64,000 nucleotides of DNA from SPDF01 sp963699825 (lineage in GTDB: Bacteria > Gemmatimonadota > Gemmatimonadetes > Gemmatimonadales > GWC2-71-9), in the NCBI GenBank assembly GCA_963699825.1, contig CAVOVI010000008.1, forward strand, positions 32,312-96,311. The letters run 5' to 3'. A program made the translations under genes and the position numbers. Positions 17,304 through 27,761 of this stretch are shown piece by piece. The stretch's first letter is position 1. Every line of letters begins with the position of its first letter. The notes below the pieces were generated by a model. It was not told where the DNA came from and did no database searches. It saw nothing but the letters and a program-made list of their open reading frames with translations.

Positions 17304-18572
17304 CTACACGCTTTCCAACGCCTGCGCCAGGTCCGCGATGAGATCCTCGTAGTGCTCCACACCCACCGACAGCCGCACCATCCCCTCGGTGATCCCCATT
17401 CGGGCCTGGTCGGCCGGCGGAATGTCGGCGTGGGTCATGGATCCCGGATGTTGAGCCAGCGACTCGGTGCCACCGAGACTGACGGCGAGCTTCACCATGG
17501 TGAGGGCGTTGAGGAACCGGAAGGCGCCGGCCTCGCCGCCCTTCACGTCGAAGGAGATCATCGAACCGGGCGCCACGCACTGCCGCTGGTACACCTCGAA
17601 CATCGGGTCGCCTTCCGAGAGATGCCCGAGGTAGTAGACCTGCGGCACCTTCGGGTGGTCGGCGAGGAAGTCCGCCACGTACCGCGCGTTCTTCATCGCA
17701 GCCGTCATCCGCATCTTGAGCGTCTCGAGGCTGCGCAGGAGGAGCCAGCCGGTCCATGGACCGGACATCGTCCCCATGAAGGTGCGGAGGGTACGGATCG
17801 GCAGCATCACCTCACCGGAGCCCGAGGCGGCGCCGGCGATGACGTCGCTGTGTCCGCCGATGAACTTTGTCGCGGAGTAGAGAACGAGGTCGGCGCCATG
17901 CTCCAGCGGGTGCTGCCAGACGGGGCCGAGGAAGGTGTTGTCCACCATCACCACGGCGGGACGACCCGGCGCGGCGAGACTGTGCACGAGATCCGAAATG
18001 CCCTGGATGTCGACCAGCGCATTGGTGGGGTTCGCCGGGGTTTCCAGGAGCGCTGCGGCCACCGGGCGACCGGCAACCTTGGCGGTCAACTCGGCGGCGA
18101 GGTCGGCCATCGGGATCCCCGCCTGGAAGCCCACCGGAATGACCCCAAGGCGAGGGAGAAAGTGCTTGACGAAGTGGTCACAGCCGCCGTACAGCGGTTC
18201 GCTGTGGATCAGGACATCACCGGGAGTGAGGTAGGCAAGCAGCGAGGTCGTGATGGCCGCCATGCCACTCTCGAAGACGGCACAGGATTCGGCATCGTCC
18301 CAGAGGGCGAGGCGCCCTTCGAGAATTTCCAGGTCGGGGTTGTTGAGGCGGCTGTAGATCAGCCCCATCTCCTCCCCGCTCCGCTGCTCCCGGAGCCCGT
18401 ACGCCACCTCGAAGAAGGCCTTCCCCGCCTCGGCCGACTCAAAGGCGAAGGTGGAGGTCTGGAAGATCGGACACTTGACCGCCCCCTCGCTGAGTCGCGG
18501 GTCGTACCCGTAGCTCATCATGAGGCTCTCGGGACGCAACGGCTTCCCGCCGATCGCGCGATGCTTGCTCAT
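17304..18572 (-). CDS. Cys/Met-metabolism PLP enzyme (cystathionine/methionine gamma-lyase-like)
   Basis: 422 residues and intact. The lysine that binds PLP lies in LVLYSATKFIGGHSDV. Other family marks are IYSRLNNPDLEILEGRLA, FESGMAAITTSLLAYL, ETPANPTN and the late SLGGTESLAQHPGSMTHA. These enzymes cleave or form C-S bonds in cystathionine, homocysteine, methionine or O-acyl-homoserine. Gamma-lyase and gamma-synthase roles cannot be separated from sequence alone. It lies 28 bases downstream of glyS on the same strand. Confidence 0.88.
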   Translation of the reverse strand: MSKHRAIGGKPLRPESLMMSYGYDPRLSEGAVKCPIFQTSTFAFESAEAGKAFFEVAYGLREQRSGEEMGLIYSRLNNPDLEILEGRLALWDDAESCAVFESGMAAITTSLLAYLTPGDVLIHSEPLYGGCDHFVKHFLPRLGVIPVGFQAGIPMADLAAELTAKVAGRPVAAALLETPANPTNALVDIQGISDLVHSLAAPGRPAVVMVDNTFLGPVWQHPLEHGADLVLYSATKFIGGHSDVIAGAASGSGEVMLPIRTLRTFMGTMSGPWTGWLLLRSLETLKMRMTAAMKNARYVADFLADHPKVPQVYYLGHLSEGDPMFEVYQRQCVAPGSMISFDVKGGEAGAFRFLNALTMVKLAVSLGGTESLAQHPGSMTHADIPPADQARMGITEGMVRLSVGVEHYEDLIADLAQALESV

Positions 18573-18600
18573 CTGCCCACCCTCTTCTCAATCGTCAGTG

Positions 18601-19940
18601 TTCAACCCTCGGTGCGCTCCTTGATCCACCCCTTGAGCGTCTCGGCCGCCACGCGATCCTGCGCCATCGAGTCCCGATGCCGGACCGTCACCGTGTTGTC
18701 CTGCAGCGTCTGGCCATCCACGGTGATGCAGAACGGCGTGCCGACCTCGTCCATCCGGCGGTAGCGTCGCCCGACCGCTCCGCTGTCGTCGTAGAACGCG
18801 GGGACATGCTGCTTGAGATCGTGGTACAGGCGCGTCGGCGAACTCGGGCATCCCGTCCTTCTTCACCAGCGGGAAGACGCCGACCTTGATCGGCGCGATC
18901 GCGGGATGGAATCCGAGCACCACGCGGGTCTCGCCCTCGACCTCCTCCTCGCGATAGGCGTCCACGAGCGTCGTGAGGGTGACCCGATCCGCCCCGGCGG
19001 AGGTCTCGACGATGTACGGGACGAAGCGCTCGTTGGTGGCCTGCTCGAAGTACTCCAGCTTCTTGCCGGAAGCCTCCTGGTGCCGCTGGAGGTCGAAGTC
19101 GGTGCGGTTGTGGATGCCCTCGATCTCCTTCCAGCCGAAGGGGAATTCGTACTCGATGTCGTAGGCCGCCTTGGCGTAGTGCGCCAGCTCCCCCTCGCCG
19201 TGCTCGTGCCAGCGGAGCTTGGCGGGGTTGAGGCCGAGGGCGTGGTGCCAGTCCATGCGGATCTCGCGCCACTGCTCGAACCACTCGGTGTCGGCGCCCG
19301 GCTTCACGAAGAACTGCATCTCCATCTGCTCGAACTCGCGGGTCCGGAAGATGAAATTGCCGGGGGTGATCTCGTTGCGGAACGCCTTGCCGATCTGCGC
19401 GATGCCGAACGGCACCTTCTGCCGCGAGCCCTGCAGCACGTTCAGGAAGTTGACGTAGATGCCCTGGGCCGTTTCCGGGCGCAGGTAGACCACCGCGGCC
19501 GACTCCTCGACCGGGCCCATGAACGTCTTGAACATCAGGTTGAAGAGGCGCGGCTCGGTGAGCTCGCAGGCGGTGTGCTGCCCCGCCTTCTTGCTCGGCT
19601 TCTGCGGGCACGGCGCGTCCTCCAGCTTGTCGGCGCGGAAGCGCGCCTTGCAGGTCTTGCAGTCCACCAGCGGATCGGTGAAGCCGGCGACGTGCCCGGA
19701 GGCCTCCCACACCTTCGGGTGCATGAGGATGGCGGCGTCGAGTCCCTCGATGTCGTCGCGGGCGTGGACCATGGCGCGCCACCAGCGGTCCTTGACGTTC
19801 TTCTTGAGCTCGACGCCGAGCGGGCCGTAGTCCCACACGGAGCCGAGGCCGCCGTAGATCTCGGAGGACTGGAAGACGAATCCGCGCCGCTTGCAGAGCG
19901 ACACGAGCTTGTCCATGAGGGTGGTGTCGGCCATTGTCAT
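18601..19940 (-). CDS. glyQS: Glycyl-tRNA synthetase, single-chain (dimeric) class II type, one frameshift
   Basis: About 446 residues. It has the eukaryote/archaea-like GlyRS pattern: LCKRRGFVFQSSEIYGG, VWDYGPLGVELKKNVK, YLRPETAQGIYVNFLN, FGIAQIGKAFRNEI and REFEQMEMQFFV. A cysteine-bearing stretch (CKTCKARF) matches the family. One extra base near 18836 separates GMPEFADA from LYHDLKQHVPAFYDD and the anticodon-binding end (LKGWIKERTEG). The enzyme charges tRNA-Gly; this form is an alpha-2 dimer, not the alpha-2-beta-2 bacterial type. The start overlaps the purA stop (ATGA); ATG at 19934 is an alternative. Confidence 0.93.
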
Positions 19941-21226
19941 ACCTCGATGATTTGGTCCCGCCGCGTCCCCACGCTCACGTACCGGATGGGGGCGCCGGCG
20001 AGGTCCTGCAGCCGGTCCAGGTACGCCCGCGCCTGCGGAGGAAGATCGGCCATCCGGCGGGCTCCCTCGGTGGACTTCTTCCAGCCCGGCAACACCTCGT
20101 AGACCGGCTCCACCCGCTCCAGCCGCTCCACCTCCGCCGGCAGTTCCTCGCTCAGCTCACCGTCGATCCGGTACTCCGTCCCCACCGGGATCTCGCTGAA
20201 GCTGTCGAGGACATCGAGCTTGGTGACGGCCAGGCCGGTCAGGCCGTTGACCCGCACCGAATAGCGCACGACGTTGGCGTCAAACCACCCGCACCGCCGC
20301 GGACGCCCGGTCACCGCGCCAAACTCGCCGCCGATGCGCTGCAGCGCCTCCCCGCCCTCTCCCAGCGCCTCCGTGGGAAGCGGCCCGTTCCCCACGCGCG
20401 TCGTGTAGGCCTTCACCACGCCCAGCACGCCGTCGATGGCGGTCGGGCCGATGCCGGAACCGATCGACGCCCCGCCGGCGGTCGTGTTGGAACTGGTCAC
20501 GTACGGATAGGTGCCGTGATCCACGTCGAGCAGCGCCCCCTGGGCGCCCTCGAGGAGGACGCGCTTGCCGGACCGCAGCGCCCGGTGCACCAGCAGTCCG
20601 GTGTCGGTCGCCAGGGGCAGCAGGCGGGGCGCCAGCCGTTCCAGCAGGGCGATATGCTCGTCGAGCGAGGCCGGAGCCGCCCCCATCATGGCGAGGAGCC
20701 GGTTGGCCCGTTCGAGGCGATTCGTCAGCAGCGCGCGCAACCCGGCGCCGTCCCGCAGGTCGATCACCCGCACGCCCCGTCGGCCGTACTTGTCTTCGTA
20801 CGTCGGGCCGATTCCGCGACCGGTGGTGCCGATCTTCTGCGACTTCTCGCTCGCGGCGTCGAGCAGCTTGTGGTAGGGCAGCACCAGGTGCGCCCGCTCG
20901 GAGATGAACAGGCGCCCGGTCGTATCCACCCCGCGACCAGTCAGCCCGTCGAGTTCGTGGAAGAGGGTCTCCGGATCGAGCACCACGCCGTTGCCGATGA
21001 TGCAGCGGGCGCCGGCGTGGAGGATCCCCGAGGGAATCTGCTGCAGGATGAACTGCTCGTCGCCGATCACGACCGTATGCCCGGCGTTGGCGCCGCCCTG
21101 GTACCGCACCACGCAGTCGGCGCGCTCGGAGAGCACGTCGACCAGCTTCCCCTTCCCTTCGTCGCCCCACTGGGCACCCACCACGACGACGCAGTGAGTC
21201 TTCGGATCGAACATGGGTCCTCTCAC
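19937..21226 (-). CDS. purA: Adenylosuccinate synthetase
   Basis: 429 residues and intact. The N-terminal GAQWGDEGKGKLVDVLSE is the GTP/IMP site; GGANAGHTVV, GTTGRGIGPTYEDKYGRR and EGAQGALLDVDHGTYPYVTS are further signatures. It makes adenylosuccinate from IMP, aspartate and GTP, the first committed step to AMP. A terminator-like hairpin 20 bases before the start separates it from the upstream M28 gene, so it probably has its own promoter. It is coupled to glyQS downstream. Confidence 0.98.
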   Translation of the reverse strand: MRGPMFDPKTHCVVVVGAQWGDEGKGKLVDVLSERADCVVRYQGGANAGHTVVIGDEQFILQQIPSGILHAGARCIIGNGVVLDPETLFHELDGLTGRGVDTTGRLFISERAHLVLPYHKLLDAASEKSQKIGTTGRGIGPTYEDKYGRRGVRVIDLRDGAGLRALLTNRLERANRLLAMMGAAPASLDEHIALLERLAPRLLPLATDTGLLVHRALRSGKRVLLEGAQGALLDVDHGTYPYVTSSNTTAGGASIGSGIGPTAIDGVLGVVKAYTTRVGNGPLPTEALGEGGEALQRIGGEFGAVTGRPRRCGWFDANVVRYSVRVNGLTGLAVTKLDVLDSFSEIPVGTEYRIDGELSEELPAEVERLERVEPVYEVLPGWKKSTEGARRMADLPPQARAYLDRLQDLAGAPIRYVSVGTRRDQIIEV

Positions 21227-21245
21227 GGGCTCAGGCCAACGAAAA

Positions 21246-21263
21246 GGGCCCCTCGCGGGGCCC
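21246..21263 (-). terminator. Rho-independent terminator after the M28 peptidase gene
   Basis: On the minus strand a 7-bp GC stem (GGGCCCC, loop GCGA, GGGGCCC) is followed by TTTTCGTT. It lies 42 bases past the M28 stop and just before purA. Confidence 0.75.
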
Positions 21264-21304
21264 GTGTATCCTCAGGGAAAAGCTAGTTGGCGCCGGCCTC
21301 CGGG

Positions 21305-22388
21305 TCAAATCGGGCCTGCGACCAGCCGCCCCACCGCCTCCGCCGTCGTGAACTCCATCCCGGCGGGGGTATCCCGCGGCGTGTGGATGTGCCGGAGTGT
21401 CCCCCAGTCGAGCCGGGCCACCGTCAGGGCAGCCGCGCCGGTCTGCGAGAGGGGTCGGCTGTCCACATACGCCCAGAGCGGCTGCCTCCGCTCCTTGATG
21501 ACAGGGGCGACATCGGCCAGCGCCCCGGCCACGGAGCCCGACCACCGCGCCCCCGGGGCGTCGTGCGACAGGAGGTAGAGCACCCCCTGATCGTCGATCG
21601 TGTCGAGGTTGATGACTTCGACCCCGACCAGCTGCGGGGCCATACTCCCGCGCGAAGATCCTCGACCCGACGAGCCCGAATTCCTCCGCCCCGGTGATCA
21701 GGATGCCGACCCCCTCGGCCGGGGCGGTCTCTGCCGCCACCAGTGCCGCCAGGAGCCCCGAACCGTTGTCCCGCGCCCCCTGGGAGGTCCCGCGCAGCGC
21801 ACCGCGTGCCGAGAGCCCGCAGGCGATGAGGGCCAGCACCGCGGCATACGAGATCGTGTCCCCAGCCACAGGACCCCAGAGTCTGACGACCGCAAGCGCG
21901 GTGAGGGTGAGAATCGCCAGCACCACGACGACGGCGCCGATGACGCGTCCGGCCATCGAGTGCCCCTGAGCCTTTGTGTCGAGGTGCGCCACGATCCACC
22001 GGCGGACCGGTGCATCCCCCCGGGTCGCGACGAGGTTGGCGTCCTCTCGCACGCCGCCGCCGAGCGACGACCAGCCGAGCGCCGTCCCACGCACCAGCAT
22101 CGCGAGTGCCGCCAGGCCGAATATCCACGCGACGAGCGCCGCCCATGGGGGTGCGCCCGGTACGGTGGTGAGTGGAATCTGGATGAGGGTCAGCCAGCCG
22201 AGTCCGGCCCCGAACATCGGCATGGCGTTGAGGCTGGATGGAAAGAAGGTGAACGGCTGTTCCTCGACCGCGTAGCCGAGCGTACGGAGATGGTCCGCAA
22301 TGAGGCGCCGGGCGTCCGCCGCAGCCGGGGTCCCCGCCTCGCGAGGGGCGTCGAGCACCAGCGCCAGCAGCTCGCGGGCGCGCGCCAC
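21305..22388 (-). CDS. Membrane-associated M28-family zinc peptidase (one frameshift)
   Basis: About 361 residues. Zinc-ligand motifs of M28 aminopeptidases are present: WIVAHLDTKAQG, GARDNGSGLLAAL, ITGAEEFGLVGS, VINLDTIDD and HIHTPRDTPAGM. Unusually, two to four hydrophobic segments (around IQIPLTTVPG..WIFGLAALAML and VIGAVVVVLAILTLTALAV) interrupt the N-terminal half, so the protein is probably anchored in the inner membrane. One extra base near 21645 breaks the frame after FARE. The GTG start (22386-22388) lies two bases after the PilT-like stop. A terminator follows. Substrate is unknown. Confidence 0.82.
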
Positions 22389-22390
22389 CG

Positions 22391-23462
22391 CTAGCGCGCC
22401 TTCTTGCGCCGGTCGCGACCTGCCGGTTCGGTCTCGCCTCGTGCCGCCGCCTGGGAGGTCTCCTCCGTGATGAGTCCCTCCTTCAACAAGTCGGCGAGGT
22501 GCTGTTCGAAGGTCTGCATGCCATGCTGGTCCCGCCCATTCGCCATCAACTTCCGGAGATCGCCCCATTTCGAGGGATCCTTGATGCAGGCCTTCACCTC
22601 CGGCGTCCCCACCAGGATCTCGATGGCTGCCACCCGTCCTTCCTCGTCGACCCTCGGAAGCAGCTGCTGCGAAATGATGCCCTTCAACGCCTCCGACAAC
22701 CGGACCCGGCCGATGTCACGCTCCTCGGGCTGGAACATGGCCACCATCCGTTCGATGGTGGTCGGGACATCGGGCGTCGGCATCGCGGAGATGACAAGGT
22801 GCCCGGTCTCCGCCGCCTTGACCGCAATATCGGCCGTCTCCGGATCACGCATTTCACCGATGAGAATGACGTCGGGATCCTGCCGGAGTGCGGCGCGAAG
22901 GCCGATGGCCATGCTCGCCGTGTCCACGCCGACTTCCCGCTGGGTCACCGAACAGTTGACGTCCCGGTGCAGGAATTCGATCGGGTTCTCGATGGTGACG
23001 ACGTGCTTCTGCTTAGTCCGGTTGATGTGCTCGATGATGGCAGCCACCGTGCTCGTCTTGCCGCTCCCGCTGACACCGGTCACCAGGACCAGTCCCCGCT
23101 CCGCCTCGGCAAGGGTAGAGACAACCTCGGGCAGGCCGAGCGAGGCCACGGAGGGGACGGCGAAGGGGATGACGCGCATCACGATCATGAACGAGGAACG
23201 CTGGCGCAGGACGTTGACCCGGAAGCGACCCACGCCCGGCATGCCCCAGGAGCAGTCGAAATCGCGGAGCCGGTCCAGATCCGCACGATCCTCCTCGCTC
23301 GGGATCAGCTTGTGCGCGATGGCGCGCGTCTGGTCCGGCGTGAGGCGCTGCTTGGTGAGGGGGACGAGCCGGCCGTTGATGCGGGCGCGGAAGACGTCGC
23401 CCGGCCTTGATGTGCAGATCCGATGCGCCTCGTTCGACGGCAGCCTTGATGATTTTTTCCAT
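22391..23462 (-). CDS. PilT-like secretion/twitching ATPase lacking the usual His box (one frameshift)
   Basis: About 357 residues. It starts MEKIIKAAVERGASDLHIKA, the PilT N-terminal signature. Walker A (VTGVSGSGKTSTVAA), Asp box (IENPIEFLH) and Walker B (DVILIGEMRDPETADIAVKA) are intact. Where PilT normally has LHTxxA it reads ISAMPTPDVPTTIERM, so the His is missing, and the AIRNLIRE motif is also replaced (PEVKACIKD). An extra base near 23402 breaks the frame after KAG. The family powers type IV pilus retraction; the altered motifs suggest a paralogue with a different role. It lies between trpS (6-base gap) and the M28 gene (2-base gap). Confidence 0.85.
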
Positions 23463-23468
23463 GGAACC

Positions 23469-24471
23469 TCAAGCCCTCGCAGTGGTGGGCGGCAGGAATC
23501 CCATTCGCGACTTCACCTCGCGGAGCGTCTCACCCGCCACGGCGCGCGCCCGCGCCGCGCCGTCGGCCAGCACCGCGCGCACGGCGCCCTTCGTCGGCCC
23601 GCAGCGCCTCCGCCCGCTCGCGGATGGGCGCGAGCGCGGTGGAGATGTTCTCCGCGAGCACCCGCTTGCAGTCGATGCAGCCCCATTCGGCGCCTCGACA
23701 CTTGCGCGCGACCTCGGTGACGGTCTCGGGCGGCGAAAAGTGCTTGTGCAGCGAATAGATGTTGCAGACATCGGGGTTGCCCGGGTCCTTCTTGGTCACG
23801 CGCGCCGGGTCGGTCACCGCGGGCCGGAGCTTCTGCCAGATCTCCTCAGGGCTCTCGAGCAGCCCGATGGTGTTGCCGAGACTCTTGGACATCTTCGACT
23901 GCCCGTCGAGTCCCATGATGCGGCGCGCCGGGGTCAGCAGCGACTGCGGTTCCAGCAGATAGTCGGTGCCCCCGCCGTAGCTGGCGTTCCAGCGCCGCGC
24001 GATCACGCGCGCCAGCTCGAGATGCTGCAGCTGGTCGTCGCCCACCGGCACCTGGTCCGCCCGGTAGAGCAGGATGTCCGCCGCCATCAGGATGGGATAG
24101 TTGAAGAGTCCGGCGGGGATGCTCTCCATCCGCTGGGACTTGTCCTTGAACTGCGTCATCCGCTCCAGTTCGCCGAGCGGCGTCACGGACGTCAGCAGCC
24201 ACATCAGTTCGGTGTGCTCGGGCACATGCGACTGGACGAACAGCGTCGCCCGCGCCGGGTCGATGCCCGCCGCCAGCAGTCCGATGGCCATGTCGAGGGT
24301 GCGCCGCTCGAGCGTCTCGGCGTCGTGCTGCCCGGTGATGGCGTGGAGGTCAACGATGGAAAAGAAGCACTCGTGGCGGCCCTGGAGCGCCACCCAGTTC
24401 TGGACGGCGCCCAGCCAGTTACCGATGTGCAGGTCGCCAGAGGGTTGGATTCCGGAAAATATGCGGGGCAT
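23469..24471 (-). CDS. trpS: Tryptophanyl-tRNA synthetase (one frameshift)
   Basis: About 334 residues. The class I signatures are SGDLHIGNWLGA (HIGH-like) and GQSKMSKSLGNTIGL (KMSKS). FSIVDLHAIT and MAADILLYRADQVPVGDDQ are family blocks. One extra base near 23597 moves the last 40 residues (ending MGFLPPTTARA) to another frame. It charges tRNA-Trp. It follows map by 53 bases, where the alpha operon (infA to rplQ) would lie in many bacteria. Confidence 0.95.
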
Positions 24472-24524
24472 GCGGTAAGCTACCAATCCGTCAGTGGCGC
24501 CGCAAGTGAATATCGGGGAATGAC

Positions 24525-25283
24525 TTAGTGGGCTTGCGTCAAAATCCTCGGCCCGTTCGCCGTCACCGCCACCGTGTGCTCGAAATGCGCCGAGAGACTG
24601 CCGTCGGCCGTGACGACCGTCCACTTGTCGGGGAGCGTCTTGGTGGCCGGTGCCCCCATCGTGATCATCGGCTCGATGGCGATGGTCATCCCCTCGAGGA
24701 GCCGCGGCCCGCGCTTCGGGCTTCCGTAGTTCGGCACCTGCGGTTCCTCGTGAAATCGCGGCACCGATCCCGTGCCCCACCAGCTCGCGCACCACCCCGT
24801 ACCCCGCCCCTTCGGCCACCGTCTGCACCGCGTGCCCGATATCGCCGATGTGGTTGCCGATCCGCGCCGCCGCGATGCCGGCGACGAGGCTCTCCTGCGT
24901 CACGGCCAGGAGCCGCTCGGTTTCGGGGGAGACTTCCCCGACGCCGATCGTCGTGGCCGAGTCGGCGTGCAGGCCGTCGAAGTACACGCCGACGTCGACG
25001 CTGACGATGTTGCCCTCACGAAGCACCCGCTTCTTCGAGGGGATGCCGTGGACGATTTCCTGGTTGATGGAGGTGCAGAGGGTCTTGGGAAAGCCGTACA
25101 GCCCCTTGAACGACGGCGTGGCACCGTCGTGACTCCGGATGAACTCCTCGGCCATCCGGTCGAGATCCTCGGTGGACATCCCCGGACCCGGTCTCACGGC
25201 GCAGCAGGTCGAGCACGCCGTACACGATGGAGCCCGGCATGGGCCATCGTCTCGATTTCGCGGGGGGACTTGAGGGTGATCAT
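24525..25283 (-). CDS. map: Methionine aminopeptidase type I (three frameshifts)
   Basis: About 252 residues after reconstruction. Metal ligands are visible in VSVDVGVYFDGLHADSA (two Asp), LVGHGIG (His), IAIEPM (Glu) and FEHTVAV (Glu); HEEPQVPNYG and GLYGFPKTLCTSINQEIVHG are further family blocks. Extra bases near 25237, 25190 and 24760 break the frame. It removes the initiator Met from new proteins. Its ATG overlaps the adk stop (ATGA), the usual adk-map coupling. It ends ILTQAH. Confidence 0.92.
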
Positions 25284-25853
25284 GAGTCCTGCAGCGCCAG
25301 CGCGCGGCGCACCCGCGTCGCGATGTCGTCCACCGGCCCCACGGCGGGAATCCTGACGAGACTCCCGCGCTGCTCGTACCAGGCCAGCACCGGCGCCGTC
25401 TGCTCCCGGTAGCTCTGCAGCCGCGTGGCAACCGCCTTCGGATCGTCGTCCGCGCGACCCTCGATGCCCTCGCCGGCGCTCGATGCGCCCGAGGATCTCC
25501 GCGTCCGGCACGTCGAAGAAGAGCACGGCGTTGAGCTTGCGACCCCGCTCCGCGAGCAGCCGTTCCATCCCCTCGGCCTGCGGGATGGTCCGGACCACGC
25601 CGTCGAAGATCACCCCGTTTGCCGCGGCCGGTCGGTCGAGCTCCTCCTGGATCACACCCAGGATGATGTCGTCGCTGACCAGCTTGCCGGCTTCCATGAC
25701 CGCCTTGGCCTTCAGCCCCAGCGGGGTCCCGCGACTCACGGCGTCGCGCAGGAGGTTCCCGGTCGCGAAGGTGGGCACTCCCAGCGCCTCGGAGAGCAAC
25801 GCGCCCTGGGTGCCTTTCCCGGCCCCCGGAGGGCCCATGAGGAGGATATCCAT
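25280..25853 (-). CDS. adk: Adenylate kinase (one frameshift)
   Basis: About 191 residues. MDILLMGPPGAGKGTQGALL is the P-loop start; TFATGNLLRDAV, VSDDIILGVIQEEL and VIFDGVVRTIPQAEGME follow in family order. One extra base near 25483 breaks the frame just before the short LID region. Past it the frame reads EGIEGRADDDPKA and ends RRALALQDS. The enzyme interconverts AMP, ADP and ATP. Starts at 25853, 119 bases after secY; an alternative upstream start in that spacer is not supported. Confidence 0.95.
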
Positions 25854-25882
25854 GCTGCCGTCTCCATTCCCAAAAAAGGACG

Positions 25883-25956
25883 GAGGACTGAGGACGGAGA
25901 TCGGGGACTCGATTGACGTTGCCGCCTCAGTCCTCAATCTCCCGTCCGCAGTCCTC
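25883..25956. repeat. Inverted-repeat element in the secY-adk spacer
   Basis: GAGGACTGAGG (25883-25893) and its exact complement (25925-25935) can form a stem. A second near-copy of the complement (GTCCGCAGTCCTC, 25944-25956) follows. The spacer holds no coding frame. It may be an RNA processing site, attenuator or small repeat. Confidence 0.45.
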
Positions 25957-25972
25957 GGCCCCGCGTTTCAGC

Positions 25973-27287
25973 CTAGATGAACCGCTGCTGCCGTCCGCGG
26001 AACTTGACCCGGCCCGACTTCATGAAGCCGTCGTACTTGCGGAGCTGGCGATGCTGCTCGATCTGCGACAGCGTGTCGAGGAGCACGCCGACCACGATCA
26101 GCACCGAGGTGCCGCCGAACTGCTGCTGGACGCCGATCTTGGCGCTCAGGAAGATCGGGAGCAGGGCCACCGCGGCGAGGAAGATCGCGCCCGGCAGGGT
26201 GATCCGCACCAGCACGTCGTCGATGTAGTCGGCGGTGCTCGCGCCCGGCTTCACGCCGGGAATGAATCCACCCTGCTTCTTCAGGTTCTCCGCCACGTCC
26301 ACCGAATTGAAGATGATGGAGGTGTAGAAGTAGCTGAACAGCAGGATCATCAGCGCGAAGATGATGCTGTACGGCAGGCTGCCCGGATCGAAGAACCCGG
26401 CCACATCGCGCAGCAGCGGGCTCTTGGTGAAGCTGGCCAGCGTGCCGGGGACGATGATGATCGTCTGGGCGAAGATGATCGGCATCACGCTCGGCCGTGA
26501 TGAGCCGGATCGGGATGAACGTCTTCTGCCCTTCGCGGATCCGGCCCCGCCCCATGACCTTGCGGGGAATCTGGATCGGGATCCGGCGGGCCGCGATCGT
26601 CATGGCCGCCGTGGCCGCCACGATGGCGACGAGCGCGGCCAGGTAGAAGATGGCGCCGATCGGCGAGACCACGCTGCCCTTGATGAGCGAGATGAGCTGC
26701 AGCATCCCGGGCCAGAGCCGCTCGAGGATCGAGAAGGTGATGAGGAGGCTCATCCCGTTGCCGATGCCCCGCTCGGTGATCTGCTCGCCGAGCCACATGA
26801 CGAAGATGGCGCCGACGGTCAGCGTCACCACCATCACCATCCGCGAGACGAAGTTCGGGTTGGCGACGGCGCCCGGAATCGACTCGGTGAAGAGCGTGAA
26901 GGTGTAGGCCTGGGCAAACGAGATGAACACCGTGGTGTACCGGGTCCACTGCGTGATCTTCTTCCGGCCTTCCTCTTCCTTCTGCATCTTGCTGATGGTC
27001 GGCACGACGCCGCCGACCAGCTGGAAGATGATCGAGGCGGAGATGTACGGCATGATGCCCAGGGCGAAGACCGTCGCGCGCGACAGGCCGCCGCCGAGCA
27101 TGTCGTACAAGCCGAAGAACCCGGCGGCTGCCGAGTTCCGGATGAAGTCCGAGAGCGCCTGGACGTTGACGCCCGGCGCGGCGATGTGCGCACCGATCCG
27201 GTAGATGACCAGGGCCAGCAGCGTGAACAGGAGCTTGCGCTTCAGCTCCGGATCAAACGAAAACGTCGGAGTGTTGGGAGCAGTCAC
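25973..27287 (-). CDS. secY: Protein translocase subunit SecY (one frameshift)
   Basis: About 438 residues with ten hydrophobic segments. It shows YRIGAHIAAPGVN at the first loop, the plug region, ALGIMPYISASIIFQL in helix 2, ERGIGNGMSLLITFSI and GVMPIIFAQT-like VMPIIFAQTIIIVPG in helix 7. One extra base near 26490 breaks the frame after ITAE. It forms the membrane channel for protein export with SecE, encoded far to the right in this window. The start is GTG, two bases upstream of the rplO stop on the operon map. Confidence 0.96.
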
Positions 27288-27761
27288 TTACGCCTCAACG
27301 CTGCCGCCGGCCGCCTCGATCTTGGCGCGAGCCGCGGCAGACACCGGAATCCCGCGGACGGCGTAGGCCCGAGCGGCCTCCCCCGTACCGAGGATCTTGA
27401 CCACCTGCTCGGCATTCTGATCAGCCCCGCCTCGGTCAGCGTCTCGGGAGTCACGTCGCCGCCCGCGACCGCCGACAGGCGGGCCAGGTTGATCGGCATC
27501 GCGGTCACCTTGAACGGGTTCGTGAAGCCCCGCTTCGGCAGGCGCCGGTACATCGGCATCTGCCCGCCTTCGAAGCCCGGGTTGGTCGAGCCGCCCGTCC
27601 GGGCCTTGTGACCCTTGTGGCCCTTGCCCGACGTCTTGCCGAGGCCGGAGCCCGGGCCGCGACCGATCCGCCGGCGCGCCTGTGGTCGAGCCCGGGTGCC
27701 GGCTGCAGGTTCGACAGGGTGACCGACGGGGTCGCCGCTTCCTTCGCCTTCGCTTCGCCAT
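27288..27761 (-). CDS. rplO: Ribosomal protein L15 (three frame breaks)
   Basis: Pieces in three frames rebuild L15: EAKAKEAATPSVTLSNLQPA, then RRRIGRGPGSGLGKTSGKGH, then MPMYRRLPKRGFTNPFKV, and finally RNAEQVVKILGTGE..AARAKIEAAGGSVE. The glycine-rich GRGPGSGLGKTSGKGHKG block is diagnostic. Breaks lie near 27755, 27692 and 27418. Unlike most genes here, some fit a missing base or two extra bases rather than one extra. L15 is a late-assembly 50S protein. Its ATG overlaps the rpmD stop by one base (TGATG). Confidence 0.9.
   Translation of the reverse strand: MAKRRRRKRRPRRSPCRTCSRHPGSTTGAPADRSRPGLRPRQDVGQGPQGSQGPDGRLDQPGLRRRADADVPAPAEAGLHEPVQGDRDADQPGPPVGGRGRRRDSRDADRGGADQNAEQVVKILGTGEAARAYAVRGIPVSAAARAKIEAAGGSVEA

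Noticed and set aside
23530..25431. A fused Map-TrpS protein
   Set aside because: The long frame results from a frameshift in map removing its stop. Consensus ends for both genes are present in the other frames.
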